Position numbers and translations under genes: made by a program
Shown: piece after piece, positions 1-4,959 of the stretch
Numbering within the stretch: position 1 is the first letter of the stretch
Layout of the letters: each line of letters begins with the position of its first letter
Notes under the pieces: model-generated
What the model was told of the DNA's origin: nothing
The model's database searches: none
Seen by the model: only the letters and a program-made list of their open reading frames with translations
Origin: an uncultured Treponema sp.
GTDB lineage: Bacteria > Spirochaetota > Spirochaetia > Treponematales > Treponemataceae
Length of the DNA stretch: 5,612 bases
Reading direction: 5' to 3'
NCBI GenBank assembly: GCA_947176045.1
Contig: CAMWPF010000114.1
Coordinates: forward strand, 1 to 5,612

Positions 1-638
1 GGATACAGTCCCTTCTTGATTTTCGAACGCTCCGCCATAATCTCGTCGTCAACCTGCAGCCGTCCGGCAGTGTCGAGGATGAGCGTATCGAACTGGTTCC
101 GCTTCGCGAAGGCGAGCGCCTCCGCCGCGTTCTTCACGGCATCCTTGGAATTCTCCTTGAACACCGGCACGCCGATTTTTTCGCCCAGAACGGAAAGCTG
201 CTCCACCGCGGCGGGACGGACCAAGTCGCACGCCGCAAGCAGCGGGCGCCGCCCTTCCTTCTTGAGGCGCGCGGCGAGCTTGTGTGCAGCGGTCGTCTTT
301 CCCGAACCTTGCAGTCCGACCATGAGGATCACCGTCTGCGTGTCGGGCCCCTTGAGCCGCAGCGACTGCTTCTCGTCGCCGAGCATGGCGGCAATCTTGT
401 CGTAAATGATTTTGACGAACTGCTGCCCCGGATCCACCGCCTTGAGGACGCGCTCGCCCTTCGCCTCTTCAATCGTGCTGTTGACGAAGCGGCGCACCAT
501 GCGGAGGTTTACGTCCGCCTCCAGCAGCGCCATCTTTATCTGCTCGACCGTCTCCTCGATGTTCTTTTCCGTAATCGTCGACTTTCCGCCGAGCGTCCGG
601 ATGATCGACGAGAACGTTCCTGTCAGTTTTTCAAGCAT
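1..638 (-). CDS. ffh: Signal recognition particle GTPase Ffh (SRP54), N-terminal 212 residues, cut by the left edge
   Basis: Ffh binds 4.5S SRP RNA and emerging signal sequences and, with its receptor FtsY, brings ribosomes to the inner membrane. The visible part starts MLEKLTGTFSSIIRTLGGKS, the helical N domain (about residues 1-95) with the family motif ALLEADVN at 37-44. The G domain follows: P loop GLQGSGKTT at 108-116, DLVRPAAVEQL at 138-148 (G2 region, normally DxxRPAA) and DTAGR at 189-193 (G3). The end of the G domain and the methionine-rich M domain lie outside the window. The ATG at 638 sits inside the end of gpsA; the two genes share ATGCTTGA (8 bp), so translation is probably coupled. 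A purine-rich GGTAAGG lies just before the ATG. Family assignment is very secure; no frameshift or missing motif is seen in the visible part. Confidence 0.97.
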   Translation of the reverse strand, partial: MLEKLTGTFSSIIRTLGGKSTITEKNIEETVEQIKMALLEADVNLRMVRRFVNSTIEEAKGERVLKAVDPGQQFVKIIYDKIAAMLGDEKQSLRLKGPDTQTVILMVGLQGSGKTTAAHKLAARLKKEGRRPLLAACDLVRPAAVEQLSVLGEKIGVPVFKENSKDAVKNAAEALAFAKRNQFDTLILDTAGRLQVDDEIMAERSKIKKGLY

Positions 639-1695
639 GAGCCTTACCCTGCATCAAAAGTTCGTCCAAAAAATCAAGCGGACGGATTTCCTTGTTGAGA
701 ATCTTGTACAGTCCGTCGCAGATCGTCAGCCTGACGTTCCTGCGCTCGGAAATTTCGTGGACGTACTTGCACGCCACCGCGCCTTCCGGCAGATATCCGA
801 TTTTTCCGATGTTCGCGATCAAGTCGTCGAGGTTGCTGAATTTGGAAAGGATGTCCGTCCTGATGATGTCCTGCCCGAAGCGGCGGTTGCGCCCGTACTT
901 GCTCTTGCAGGTTACGTCCAGATCGCCGATGCCCGAAATCGACGTGAACGTCTCCGGGTGCGTCGCGCCCATCGCCATGCCGAGCGTCTGGATTTCGTTC
1001 AATCCCGCCGCCATGAGCAGGGAGCTGGCGTTGTCCCCGAAAATCTGGGAATGCTCCGCGACCGCGTCGAGCGCGCCGTAGACGACGGCGATGACGTTCT
1101 TGGCGGCGGCGCAAATCTGGACGCCGACAACGTCAAGGCTCGAATAGACCATCAGCCCCGGAACGCGCAGCAGCTCGCGCACCCTGATGGAATTCTTGGG
1201 ATTCTCAGACGCGGCGATAAGCCCGGTCAGCTTTCCCATGGCGACTTCCTCGGCATGGCTCGGTCCGGCGACATACACCGTGCTTCCCTTGTAGATTCCC
1301 GGAAGGACGTTTTCAATCGTCTCCAGAACAAGCTTCGGCCCGTCGTTTGACGGAACGAAGCCCTTCGTCAAGGCGACGACGACGCTCGAACCGTCCGCAA
1401 TGTTCGGAACGGACGCAATCTTCCGCATCGTTCCGGCAAGGTACAGCGACGGCGACGCGACGATGATGAATTCCTTGTCCGTCGCGACTTCGACAATGTC
1501 GGTGGAAACCGTCAGATTTTCCGAAAGCTTGAATCCCGGCAGATACCGCTTGTTTTCATGCTCCCGGTTCACCGACTCCTCGACTTCCGGCTCCAACGCC
1601 CACATCAAGACCTTGTGTCCGCCGTTAGCAAGCGCCTGCGCAAGGCCGGTACCCCACGCCCCGCCGCCAAGAACGCCGATACATTTCGATTCCAT
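631..1695 (-). CDS. gpsA: Glycerol-3-phosphate dehydrogenase [NAD(P)+], GpsA
   Basis: GpsA is a cytosolic enzyme that reduces dihydroxyacetone phosphate to sn-glycerol-3-phosphate, the backbone precursor of phospholipids. The protein is 354 residues, slightly longer than the usual 330-340. The N-terminal Rossmann fold has the dinucleotide loop GVLGGGAWGTG at 7-17. Other signatures are YLPGFKL (51-57), TKGF (110-113), AGPSHAEEVA (143-152), AAAKN with the expected catalytic Lys199, and the substrate-binding region GIGDLDVTCKSKYGRNRRFG at 255-274. I chose the ATG at 1695: the AAGGAAAGGAAGG ribosome site ends 6 nt before it and the Rossmann strand begins at once. A TTG at 1731 in the same frame would add 12 residues but has no comparable ribosome site. 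It lies 36 bp after ndk and overlaps ffh by 8 bp, so it is the middle gene of an operon. Confidence 0.96.
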   Translation of the reverse strand: MESKCIGVLGGGAWGTGLAQALANGGHKVLMWALEPEVEESVNREHENKRYLPGFKLSENLTVSTDIVEVATDKEFIIVASPSLYLAGTMRKIASVPNIADGSSVVVALTKGFVPSNDGPKLVLETIENVLPGIYKGSTVYVAGPSHAEEVAMGKLTGLIAASENPKNSIRVRELLRVPGLMVYSSLDVVGVQICAAAKNVIAVVYGALDAVAEHSQIFGDNASSLLMAAGLNEIQTLGMAMGATHPETFTSISGIGDLDVTCKSKYGRNRRFGQDIIRTDILSKFSNLDDLIANIGKIGYLPEGAVACKYVHEISERRNVRLTICDGLYKILNKEIRPLDFLDELLMQGKAHA

Positions 1696-1701
1696 GGCCA
1701 A

Positions 1702-1714
1702 CCTTCCTTTCCTT
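1702..1714 (-). promoter_or_regulatory. Ribosome binding site of gpsA
   Basis: On the minus strand, AAGGAAAGGAAGG ends 6 nt before the ATG at 1695. It decides the gpsA start in favour of 1695 over the upstream in-frame TTG at 1731. It also contrasts with ndk, the first gene of the same operon, which has no visible ribosome site. Confidence 0.75.
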
Positions 1715-1731
1715 ATGATTTGCCGGCGCAA

Positions 1732-2175
1732 TCAGCACCACGGAGAAACGGCATCTTCCCAATCGAACAGCTCCTGTCCGTCAAAGAAAAGATGTATTTC
1801 CCGCTCCGCGTTTTCCTCGCAGTCAGACGCGTGGATGATGTTGTGCTGCGTGTGCAGGCAGAAGTCGCCCCGGATGGTGCCCGGCAGCGCGTCCTGCGGC
1901 TTCGTCGCCCCGATCATCTTCCGCACGAGCGTGACGCAGTCATCCCCCTGCCACACCATCGCGATGACCGGCCCGGAAGTGATGTACGCCACAAGGTCGG
2001 CATAGAACGGCTTTTCCTTATGCTCCGCATAATGGGAGGCGGCAAGCTCCGGGGAAACCCGCAGCATCTTCAGGCCGACAAGCTTCAGCCCCTTGCATTC
2101 AAAGCGGCGGATGATTTCGCCCGCAATCCGGCGGTTCAGCACACCGGGCTTCAACATAGTAAAACAACGTGTCAT
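1732..2175 (-). CDS. ndk: Nucleoside diphosphate kinase
   Basis: Ndk passes the gamma phosphate of ATP to other (d)NDPs through a phosphohistidine intermediate, balancing NTP and dNTP pools. The 147-residue length is typical of the bacterial enzyme. The catalytic histidine is His115 in NIIHASD (112-118). Against the well-studied Dictyostelium enzyme the usual active-site set is present at a constant offset of -3: Lys9, Tyr49, Phe57, Arg85, Thr91, Arg102, Asn112, His115 and Ser117. The N-terminal motif reads LKPGVLNRRIAGEI, so the aspartate of the common KPD form is Gly11; I regard this as a lineage variant because all catalytic residues remain. It is first in the operon with gpsA and ffh. No Shine-Dalgarno sequence precedes the ATG at 2175, and the promoter lies so close that the mRNA should be leaderless or nearly so. 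Confidence 0.96.
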   Translation of the reverse strand: MTRCFTMLKPGVLNRRIAGEIIRRFECKGLKLVGLKMLRVSPELAASHYAEHKEKPFYADLVAYITSGPVIAMVWQGDDCVTLVRKMIGATKPQDALPGTIRGDFCLHTQHNIIHASDCEENAEREIHLFFDGQELFDWEDAVSPWC

Positions 2176-2184
2176 AATCTGAAC

Positions 2185-2213
2185 AGTATATCTGAATGCG
2201 ACATATATTTCAA
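2185..2213 (-). promoter_or_regulatory. Sigma70-type promoter of the ndk-gpsA-ffh operon
   Basis: On the minus strand, TTGAAA (2213-2208) and TATACT (2190-2185) are separated by exactly 17 bp. Each hexamer differs from consensus (TTGACA, TATAAT) by one base. Only 9 nt lie between the -10 box and the ndk ATG. A start about 7 nt after the -10 box falls on an A at about 2178, giving a 5' leader of about 3 nt. The promoter is clear from sequence; the exact start is inferred. Confidence 0.8.
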
Positions 2214-2258
2214 CACGCAGGAACAGCGTCTCATCAATTCGTAATAATCTCAGTAGTG

Positions 2259-2286
2259 TAGCAACTTGTTATTTTTTCAGTTGCTA
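2259..2286. repeat. Perfect 8-bp inverted repeat between the divergent operons
   Basis: TAGCAACT at 2259-2266 is matched by AGTTGCTA at 2279-2286, with a 12-bp AT-rich centre (2267-2278). No T tract follows the second arm on either strand, so it is not a good intrinsic terminator. It lies between the ndk promoter and the structured par leader. It may be an operator (for ParA, ParB or the small winged-helix protein), a partition site or part of a recombination site; nothing in the sequence chooses among these. Confidence 0.5.
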
Positions 2287-2303
2287 TCCGCTCAGAACGC
2301 CTA

Positions 2304-2401
2304 TGAGAAAGATTGACGGGTGCTTTCTCACAGCCGCTCTGCGCGGCTGATGAAAGGCCAGCTGCAAACTACCCGTTAAGCAGCCGGTCTTTTTTTATTT
2401 T
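2304..2401 (+). ncRNA. Candidate structured RNA: three hairpins with complementary loops, ending in an intrinsic terminator
   Basis: The rightward strand can form hairpin 1 (TGAGAAAG 2304-2311 with CTTTCTCA 2323-2330, 11-nt loop), hairpin 2 (CAGCCGC 2331-2337 with GCGGCTG 2343-2349, 5-nt loop) and hairpin 3 (2356-2389), followed by T7-A-T4. Loop 1 (TTGACGGGTG, 2313-2322) is complementary to loop 3 (TACCCGTTAA, 2370-2379) over ten consecutive positions, eight Watson-Crick and two G-U, with a six-pair core ACGGGT/ACCCGT. The loops could therefore kiss. CTTTC at 2323-2327 could instead pair with GAAAG at 2352-2356, which would open hairpin 1 and take bases from the foot of the terminator, so two exclusive folds exist. 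It could be a free small RNA of about 100-110 nt or an attenuator ahead of parA. I see no convincing promoter just upstream and recognise no known riboswitch family. Confidence 0.55.
2356..2401 (+). terminator. Rho-independent terminator in the leader of the par operon
   Basis: GGCCAGCTGC (2356-2365) pairs with GCAGCCGGTC (2380-2389): nine pairs, including one G-U, with one A/C mismatch. AAA at 2353-2355 can extend the stem into the T tract. Seven T (2390-2396), an A and four T follow. The loop is 14 nt, longer than usual. The terminator points toward parA and lies 74 bp before its ATG, so it either ends a small RNA, conditionally attenuates par transcription, or blocks read-in from the left. 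Confidence 0.8.
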
Positions 2402-2402
2402 G

Positions 2403-2453
2403 CTTTGGAGAAGCCGTACAAAACCCGGGCGGGCAGACGCGGCTTTTCCAAAG
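2403..2453 (+). other. Long 14-bp hairpin just upstream of the parA ribosome binding site
   Basis: CTTTGGAGAAGCCG (2403-2416) pairs with CGGCTTTTCCAAAG (2440-2453) over 14 consecutive positions with a single G-U wobble. The 23-nt loop has its own CCC/GGG pairing. The T run after it is only three long, so it is a weak terminator. It ends 11 nt before the GAGGTG ribosome site of parA. It also begins within the end of the T tract of the preceding terminator. A role in translation control, RNA stability, or protein binding on DNA is possible. Confidence 0.6.
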
Positions 2454-2474
2454 TTTCACAAGCTGAGGTGCTTT

Positions 2475-3272
2475 ATGATCATCACGTACTCATCAATGAA
2501 GGGCGGCGTCGGAAAGACGACGGACGCAATCCTTACAGCGGCAAACCTTGCGGCAAGAGGCCTCAAGATTCTCTTCTTCGACCTTGACACGAACAACTCG
2601 GGCACGATGTTCCTCACCCAGGGGATTGAGGGCATCGCAGACCTGATCGAAACGAAGAACGTGTTCGAGGCGCTCTCCCACAACGGAACAGAAAAATACG
2701 CCGTCCGATCAAGAATTGAAAACATCGACATCATCCCGAGCCATCTGAACATCTTCAAGCTGCGCGGCATCGGATACAACGAGCTTCAGAAGACGCTCCG
2801 CGGCGCGGAGGAGCGGTACGACTACATCGTCATCGATACTGCCCCGACATACGACAACCTCGTCATAAACGCGCTCCTCGCGGCGGACACAATAATCACT
2901 CCGCTGAAATTTTCGTCGTTCGACTTCACGACGGCGAAATTCCTTGAGAAGCAGCTCTATGACGACTGTCCCGGACAGGTGGAGAAATGGTACCTCCTCT
3001 ACTCTGACTGGCAGCAGAAATTCGCCAGCTTCAACAACGCGCCGCAGACACAGTTCGCACGGTACTTCGAGCAGAATTTCAGCAACATCCTGAACATCCG
3101 CATCCCGCGGACGAACGCGGCGAGCGACTACACGCAGCTCGACAGGAAGCTCAGCACACAGGCAAAGTCGGCCGTCTCATCGCGGCGGCTCGCAGTTGAA
3201 GTCAACAGGCTCGTCAACATGCTGACCGACAAGGATGCCGATGACGAATCGCAGTTTGCGGAACGTTTCTGA
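2475..3272 (+). CDS. parA: ParA-family partition ATPase (Walker-type)
   Basis: ParA ATPases bind DNA non-specifically in the ATP state and, with ParB bound to a centromere-like site, distribute plasmids, phages or chromosomes to daughter cells. The product is 265 residues, the short form without the N-terminal helix-turn-helix found in P1/F-type ParA. Motifs are the deviant Walker A KGGVGKTT (9-16, with both lysines), Walker A' FFDLD at 34-38 followed by TNNSGT, and Walker B YIVIDTAP (117-124, Asp121). The ATG at 2475 is preceded by GAGGTG at 2465-2470 and begins directly at the first strand (MIITYSS). The frame stays open upstream to an ATG at 2313, but those 54 residues would cross the terminator and the hairpin, so I exclude them. 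parB follows after 17 bp. The function as a partition ATPase is inferred from family and neighbour. Confidence 0.92.
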   Translation: MIITYSSMKGGVGKTTDAILTAANLAARGLKILFFDLDTNNSGTMFLTQGIEGIADLIETKNVFEALSHNGTEKYAVRSRIENIDIIPSHLNIFKLRGIGYNELQKTLRGAEERYDYIVIDTAPTYDNLVINALLAADTIITPLKFSSFDFTTAKFLEKQLYDDCPGQVEKWYLLYSDWQQKFASFNNAPQTQFARYFEQNFSNILNIRIPRTNAASDYTQLDRKLSTQAKSAVSSRRLAVEVNRLVNMLTDKDADDESQFAERF

Positions 3273-3289
3273 GGAAACGGGGAGAAACA

Positions 3290-4375
3290 ATGGCAAGGAC
3301 ACTGAACATCATAACTAACGGAAGCAGGGGCGGCCTGCCCGTGCAGAACCAGGGGCTGAAGCTCTCGAAAATCATTGCCGTCGAAAAAATCGAGGAGCAC
3401 GAGAGGTTCAGGGAGCTGTACACAATCGATGAAGGCCTTCTCAGCCGGATCGCCGAGGACATGAAGGCGAACAAGTTCGATGCCAGCCAGCCCGTCCACA
3501 TCTGGACCGCAAGCGACGGCGACGGGACGGAGCACTTCTACCTCATCGACGGCTACACCCGGCTCAAGGCCGCACGGCTCGCCGGGCTTCCCACCGTCCC
3601 GTACTTCGAACACCATTTCGGCTCGTTCGAGGAGGCGCACCGCTACGCGCTCCACCTGCAAGTGGACAGGCGCAACCTGTCCGGGATCGACCTGCTCCGC
3701 AACATCGAGGAGCTTATGGGAAGCGACTACATCAAGAACCTGAAAGGAAACAGGAACGATGCAGTCGGGGAGCTGATCGGCACATCGGGAAAGACCGTCG
3801 AGCGGGCGAACTTTGTCGAACGGAACGCGACGGAAGAGCAGCTTGCCGAAATCGAGGCGGGGACAGCGACGGTCAACTCCACCTACAACGACATCAAGCG
3901 CAGGCAGTTCGTGGAGCGGAACGCCACGGACGAGCAGAAGGAGCGCCTGGACTCCGGGGAGGCGACCGCCGGGGAAATCTACGGGGAACTAAAGGCCTCC
4001 GGCAGGCAGAAAAAGAACGGAAAAAAAAGCGGCGGAGACCCCTGCGGGGAGGACATTTCGGACTCCCTCTCCGACACGAGCGGAAATCCCTCCGCGCTGA
4101 ACTTCTCGCACTCGGACGGCATCGAGCGTCCGAAGCGGGAGCCGTGGGCTGAGGACGAGTCCGACAGGCGGCTCATAGAGCGGTACAGGGAAGGAAAGAA
4201 GGACGGATTCCTCGAGGGCTTCTCAAAGGGAGCGTACGCCGTCTACGAAAAGATTTTCGAGTTCCTCGACTCCGGCAGGACGGCCGACGAGGTGCGGAAC
4301 GACCCGCTGTTCGAGGACTTCTCACCGACCGTCATCGCCGGAAAATTCAATGAGGAGAATTTGTATGACGAATGA
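3290..4375 (+). CDS. parB: ParB-like DNA-binding partition protein
   Basis: ParB proteins bind parS sites, use CTP to clamp and slide on DNA, and stimulate ParA. This one is 361 residues, with a GGGGAGA ribosome site before the ATG. The ParB/Srx-type N domain spans about 24-131: LKLSKIIAVEKI, then FYLIDGYTRLKAARLAGLP at 83-101 (in place of the GERRxRA motif of chromosomal ParB) and LQVDRRNLS at 123-131 (equivalent to the ENxQRxxL motif). A helix-turn-helix-like stretch follows at about 157-173 (DAVGELIGTSGKTVERA). Two tandem 32-residue repeats occupy 175-238, each starting FVERNAT. A hydrophilic Lys/Gly/Ser-rich linker (about 238-285) leads to a helical C-terminal region (RYREGKKDGFLEGFSKGAYAV), a possible dimer domain. 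Position directly after parA supports the call. Phage or mobile-element ParB-like regulators are an alternative to a true centromere-binding protein. Confidence 0.87.
   Translation: MARTLNIITNGSRGGLPVQNQGLKLSKIIAVEKIEEHERFRELYTIDEGLLSRIAEDMKANKFDASQPVHIWTASDGDGTEHFYLIDGYTRLKAARLAGLPTVPYFEHHFGSFEEAHRYALHLQVDRRNLSGIDLLRNIEELMGSDYIKNLKGNRNDAVGELIGTSGKTVERANFVERNATEEQLAEIEAGTATVNSTYNDIKRRQFVERNATDEQKERLDSGEATAGEIYGELKASGRQKKNGKKSGGDPCGEDISDSLSDTSGNPSALNFSHSDGIERPKREPWAEDESDRRLIERYREGKKDGFLEGFSKGAYAVYEKIFEFLDSGRTADEVRNDPLFEDFSPTVIAGKFNEENLYDE
3812..4003 (+). repeat. Two tandem 96-bp units inside parB encoding a 32-residue repeat
   Basis: Unit 1 (3812-3907) and unit 2 (3908-4003) encode residues 175-206 and 207-238. 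Both start FVERNAT(E/D)EQ and continue with an acidic helix, G(T/E)AT, then a Y-x-(D/E)-(I/L)-K ending. Codons differ at many positions (for example GTCGAACGG against GTGGAGCGG), so the duplication is old or selected at protein level. The second half of each unit resembles the short helices after the helix-turn-helix in ParB/RepB-like proteins that read as 'x-I-x-x-G-x-A-x-x-x-x-Y-x-x-L/I-K'. Confidence 0.75.
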
Positions 4376-4949
4376 GGAAGAAAAGACAGGAGCGATAGGC
4401 AAATCAACAAGCATTGAAATAACAGAATATTTCAAATTTGCAGAGACAACACGTGGGCTATTTCTTCCCACAATTGAAATAACAGAATACTTCAAATTTG
4501 CAGAGACCCATACGACAGATGTCGAGCTGACAGAGACGGAATTCCAGCTCCTGACACATACGCTCGGATATTACCTGTGCGGCTATGTCGCCGTCATTGA
4601 TGCCGAATGGCGGAATATGTTCGACAACGGAAGCAACGACAGAATCCATTATACAAAGGCACTGGATCACCTGTCAGAACTCGGGCTTATGGAAAGGCAA
4701 ACAAGATGGGAAGACGGACATACCAGAAATGTATATTCAGCGACTGAAAAAGGAAAAGAAGTCGCCCGGATAAAGTACGTTGAATATGTAAAAGCAGAAA
4801 GAAAGAAAACCAAAGCCGCCAAAAGAAGATGGACGGCTTTTTGCTATGCCAACGACACGGGGTATTTCAGGGATTTCGGGGAATGGATCAGAACCGCCCC
4901 GATGCATCAAGAGGAATGGACGAAATCCCGGCTTCGTTTCAGTTTTTAG
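4365..4949 (+). CDS. Small winged-helix-like protein of unknown function
   Basis: The protein is 194 residues and I do not recognise a named family. The ATG at 4365 has GAGGAG at 4352-4357 with 7-nt spacing, and the gene overlaps the end of parB by 11 bp, suggesting coupled translation. Residues 17-28 and 37-48 are the same twelve residues, IEITEYFKFAET, encoded by a 35-bp direct repeat. Residues about 55-135 resemble a winged helix: TETEFQLLTHTLGYYL, then ALDHLSELGLMERQTRWEDG (recognition helix, then wing), then NVYSATEKGKEVARI, as in MarR/PadR-like regulators. A basic helix (AERKKTKAAKRR, 144-155) follows. The C-terminus is aromatic and charged. The DNA is visibly more AT-rich than the genes on both sides, so it may be a later arrival in the operon. 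DNA binding is inferred and moderately supported. Confidence 0.75.
   Translation: MTNEEEKTGAIGKSTSIEITEYFKFAETTRGLFLPTIEITEYFKFAETHTTDVELTETEFQLLTHTLGYYLCGYVAVIDAEWRNMFDNGSNDRIHYTKALDHLSELGLMERQTRWEDGHTRNVYSATEKGKEVARIKYVEYVKAERKKTKAAKRRWTAFCYANDTGYFRDFGEWIRTAPMHQEEWTKSRLRFSF
4413..4447 (+). repeat. 35-bp direct repeat, copy 1, with internal inverted repeat
   Basis: This copy matches 4473-4507 at 34 of 35 positions, with an offset of exactly 60 bp. It contains a perfect inverted repeat TTGAAATA-N6-TATTTCAA (4414-4435). The match stops abruptly on both sides, so the unit is the 35-mer and not a 60-bp tandem duplication. It is in frame in the small winged-helix-like gene. Confidence 0.9.
4453..4471. 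repeat. Inverted repeat in the 25-bp segment between the two 35-bp repeats
   Basis: GTGGG (4453-4457) is matched by CCCAC (4467-4471) with a 9-nt centre. Together with the inverted repeats in each flanking copy it gives three consecutive dyads within 95 bp, all inside a coding region. The arms are only 5 bp, so this one alone is weak. Confidence 0.4.
4473..4507 (+). repeat. 35-bp direct repeat, copy 2, with internal inverted repeat
   Basis: This second copy differs from copy 1 only by C for T at 4490. That change is silent (TAC for TAT, Tyr) and turns one arm of the inverted repeat into TACTTCAA, which still pairs in RNA through G-U. The sequence after the copy is unrelated to the segment that follows copy 1. 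Confidence 0.9.
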
Positions 4950-4959
4950 GAGCATCAGA

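Noticed and set aside
406..1350. Long rightward open frame antisense to gpsA and ffh
   Set aside because: It is a shadow of the GC-rich genes on the other strand: low-complexity Arg/Ala/Asp-rich translation, no recognisable domain and no ribosome site.
1696..1731. TTG start for gpsA adding 12 residues
   Set aside because: The strong AAGGAAAGGAAGG ribosome site lies downstream of the TTG and is placed for the ATG at 1695.
2206..2213. TATTTCAA at the ndk -35 region matching the half-site of the 35-bp repeats
   Set aside because: A single 8-bp match in a window of this size is not surprising, and the opposite half-site at the right spacing keeps only four of eight bases.
1558..2244. Rightward open frame antisense to ndk and the start of gpsA
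   Set aside because: It overlaps two certain genes on the opposite strand and has no family resemblance; explained by codon bias of the real genes.
2259..2286. Terminator of either flanking operon
   Set aside because: Neither arm is followed by a T tract, and the stem lies upstream of both operons, not at an end.
2346..2389. Hammerhead ribozyme core, because CTGATGA occurs at 2347-2353
   Set aside because: The GAAA that must follow stem II is absent after the paired segment (T tract instead), and no suitable cleavage site or stem III is seen.
2281..2401. 4.5S/SRP RNA gene suggested by nearby ffh and the AAGCAGCC string
   Set aside because: The GGAA tetraloop and the asymmetric SRP domain are missing, and the string is one arm of the terminator stem.
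2313..2474. 54-residue N-terminal extension of ParA starting at the ATG at 2313
   Set aside because: The extension would run through a terminator and a 14-bp hairpin, has no ribosome site, and has no ParA-like sequence. The ATG at 2475 has GAGGTG before it and starts at the first strand of the fold.
3128..3661. Leftward open frame across the parA-parB boundary
   Set aside because: It crosses two genes with clear motifs on the other strand and has no recognisable domain.
4413..4507. Minimal CRISPR array (two 35-bp repeats with a 25-bp spacer)
   Set aside because: There are only two repeats, the spacer is short, there is no leader and no cas gene in the window, and the repeats are in frame within a gene with a good ribosome site and a conserved-looking downstream domain. 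A search for more copies would decide.
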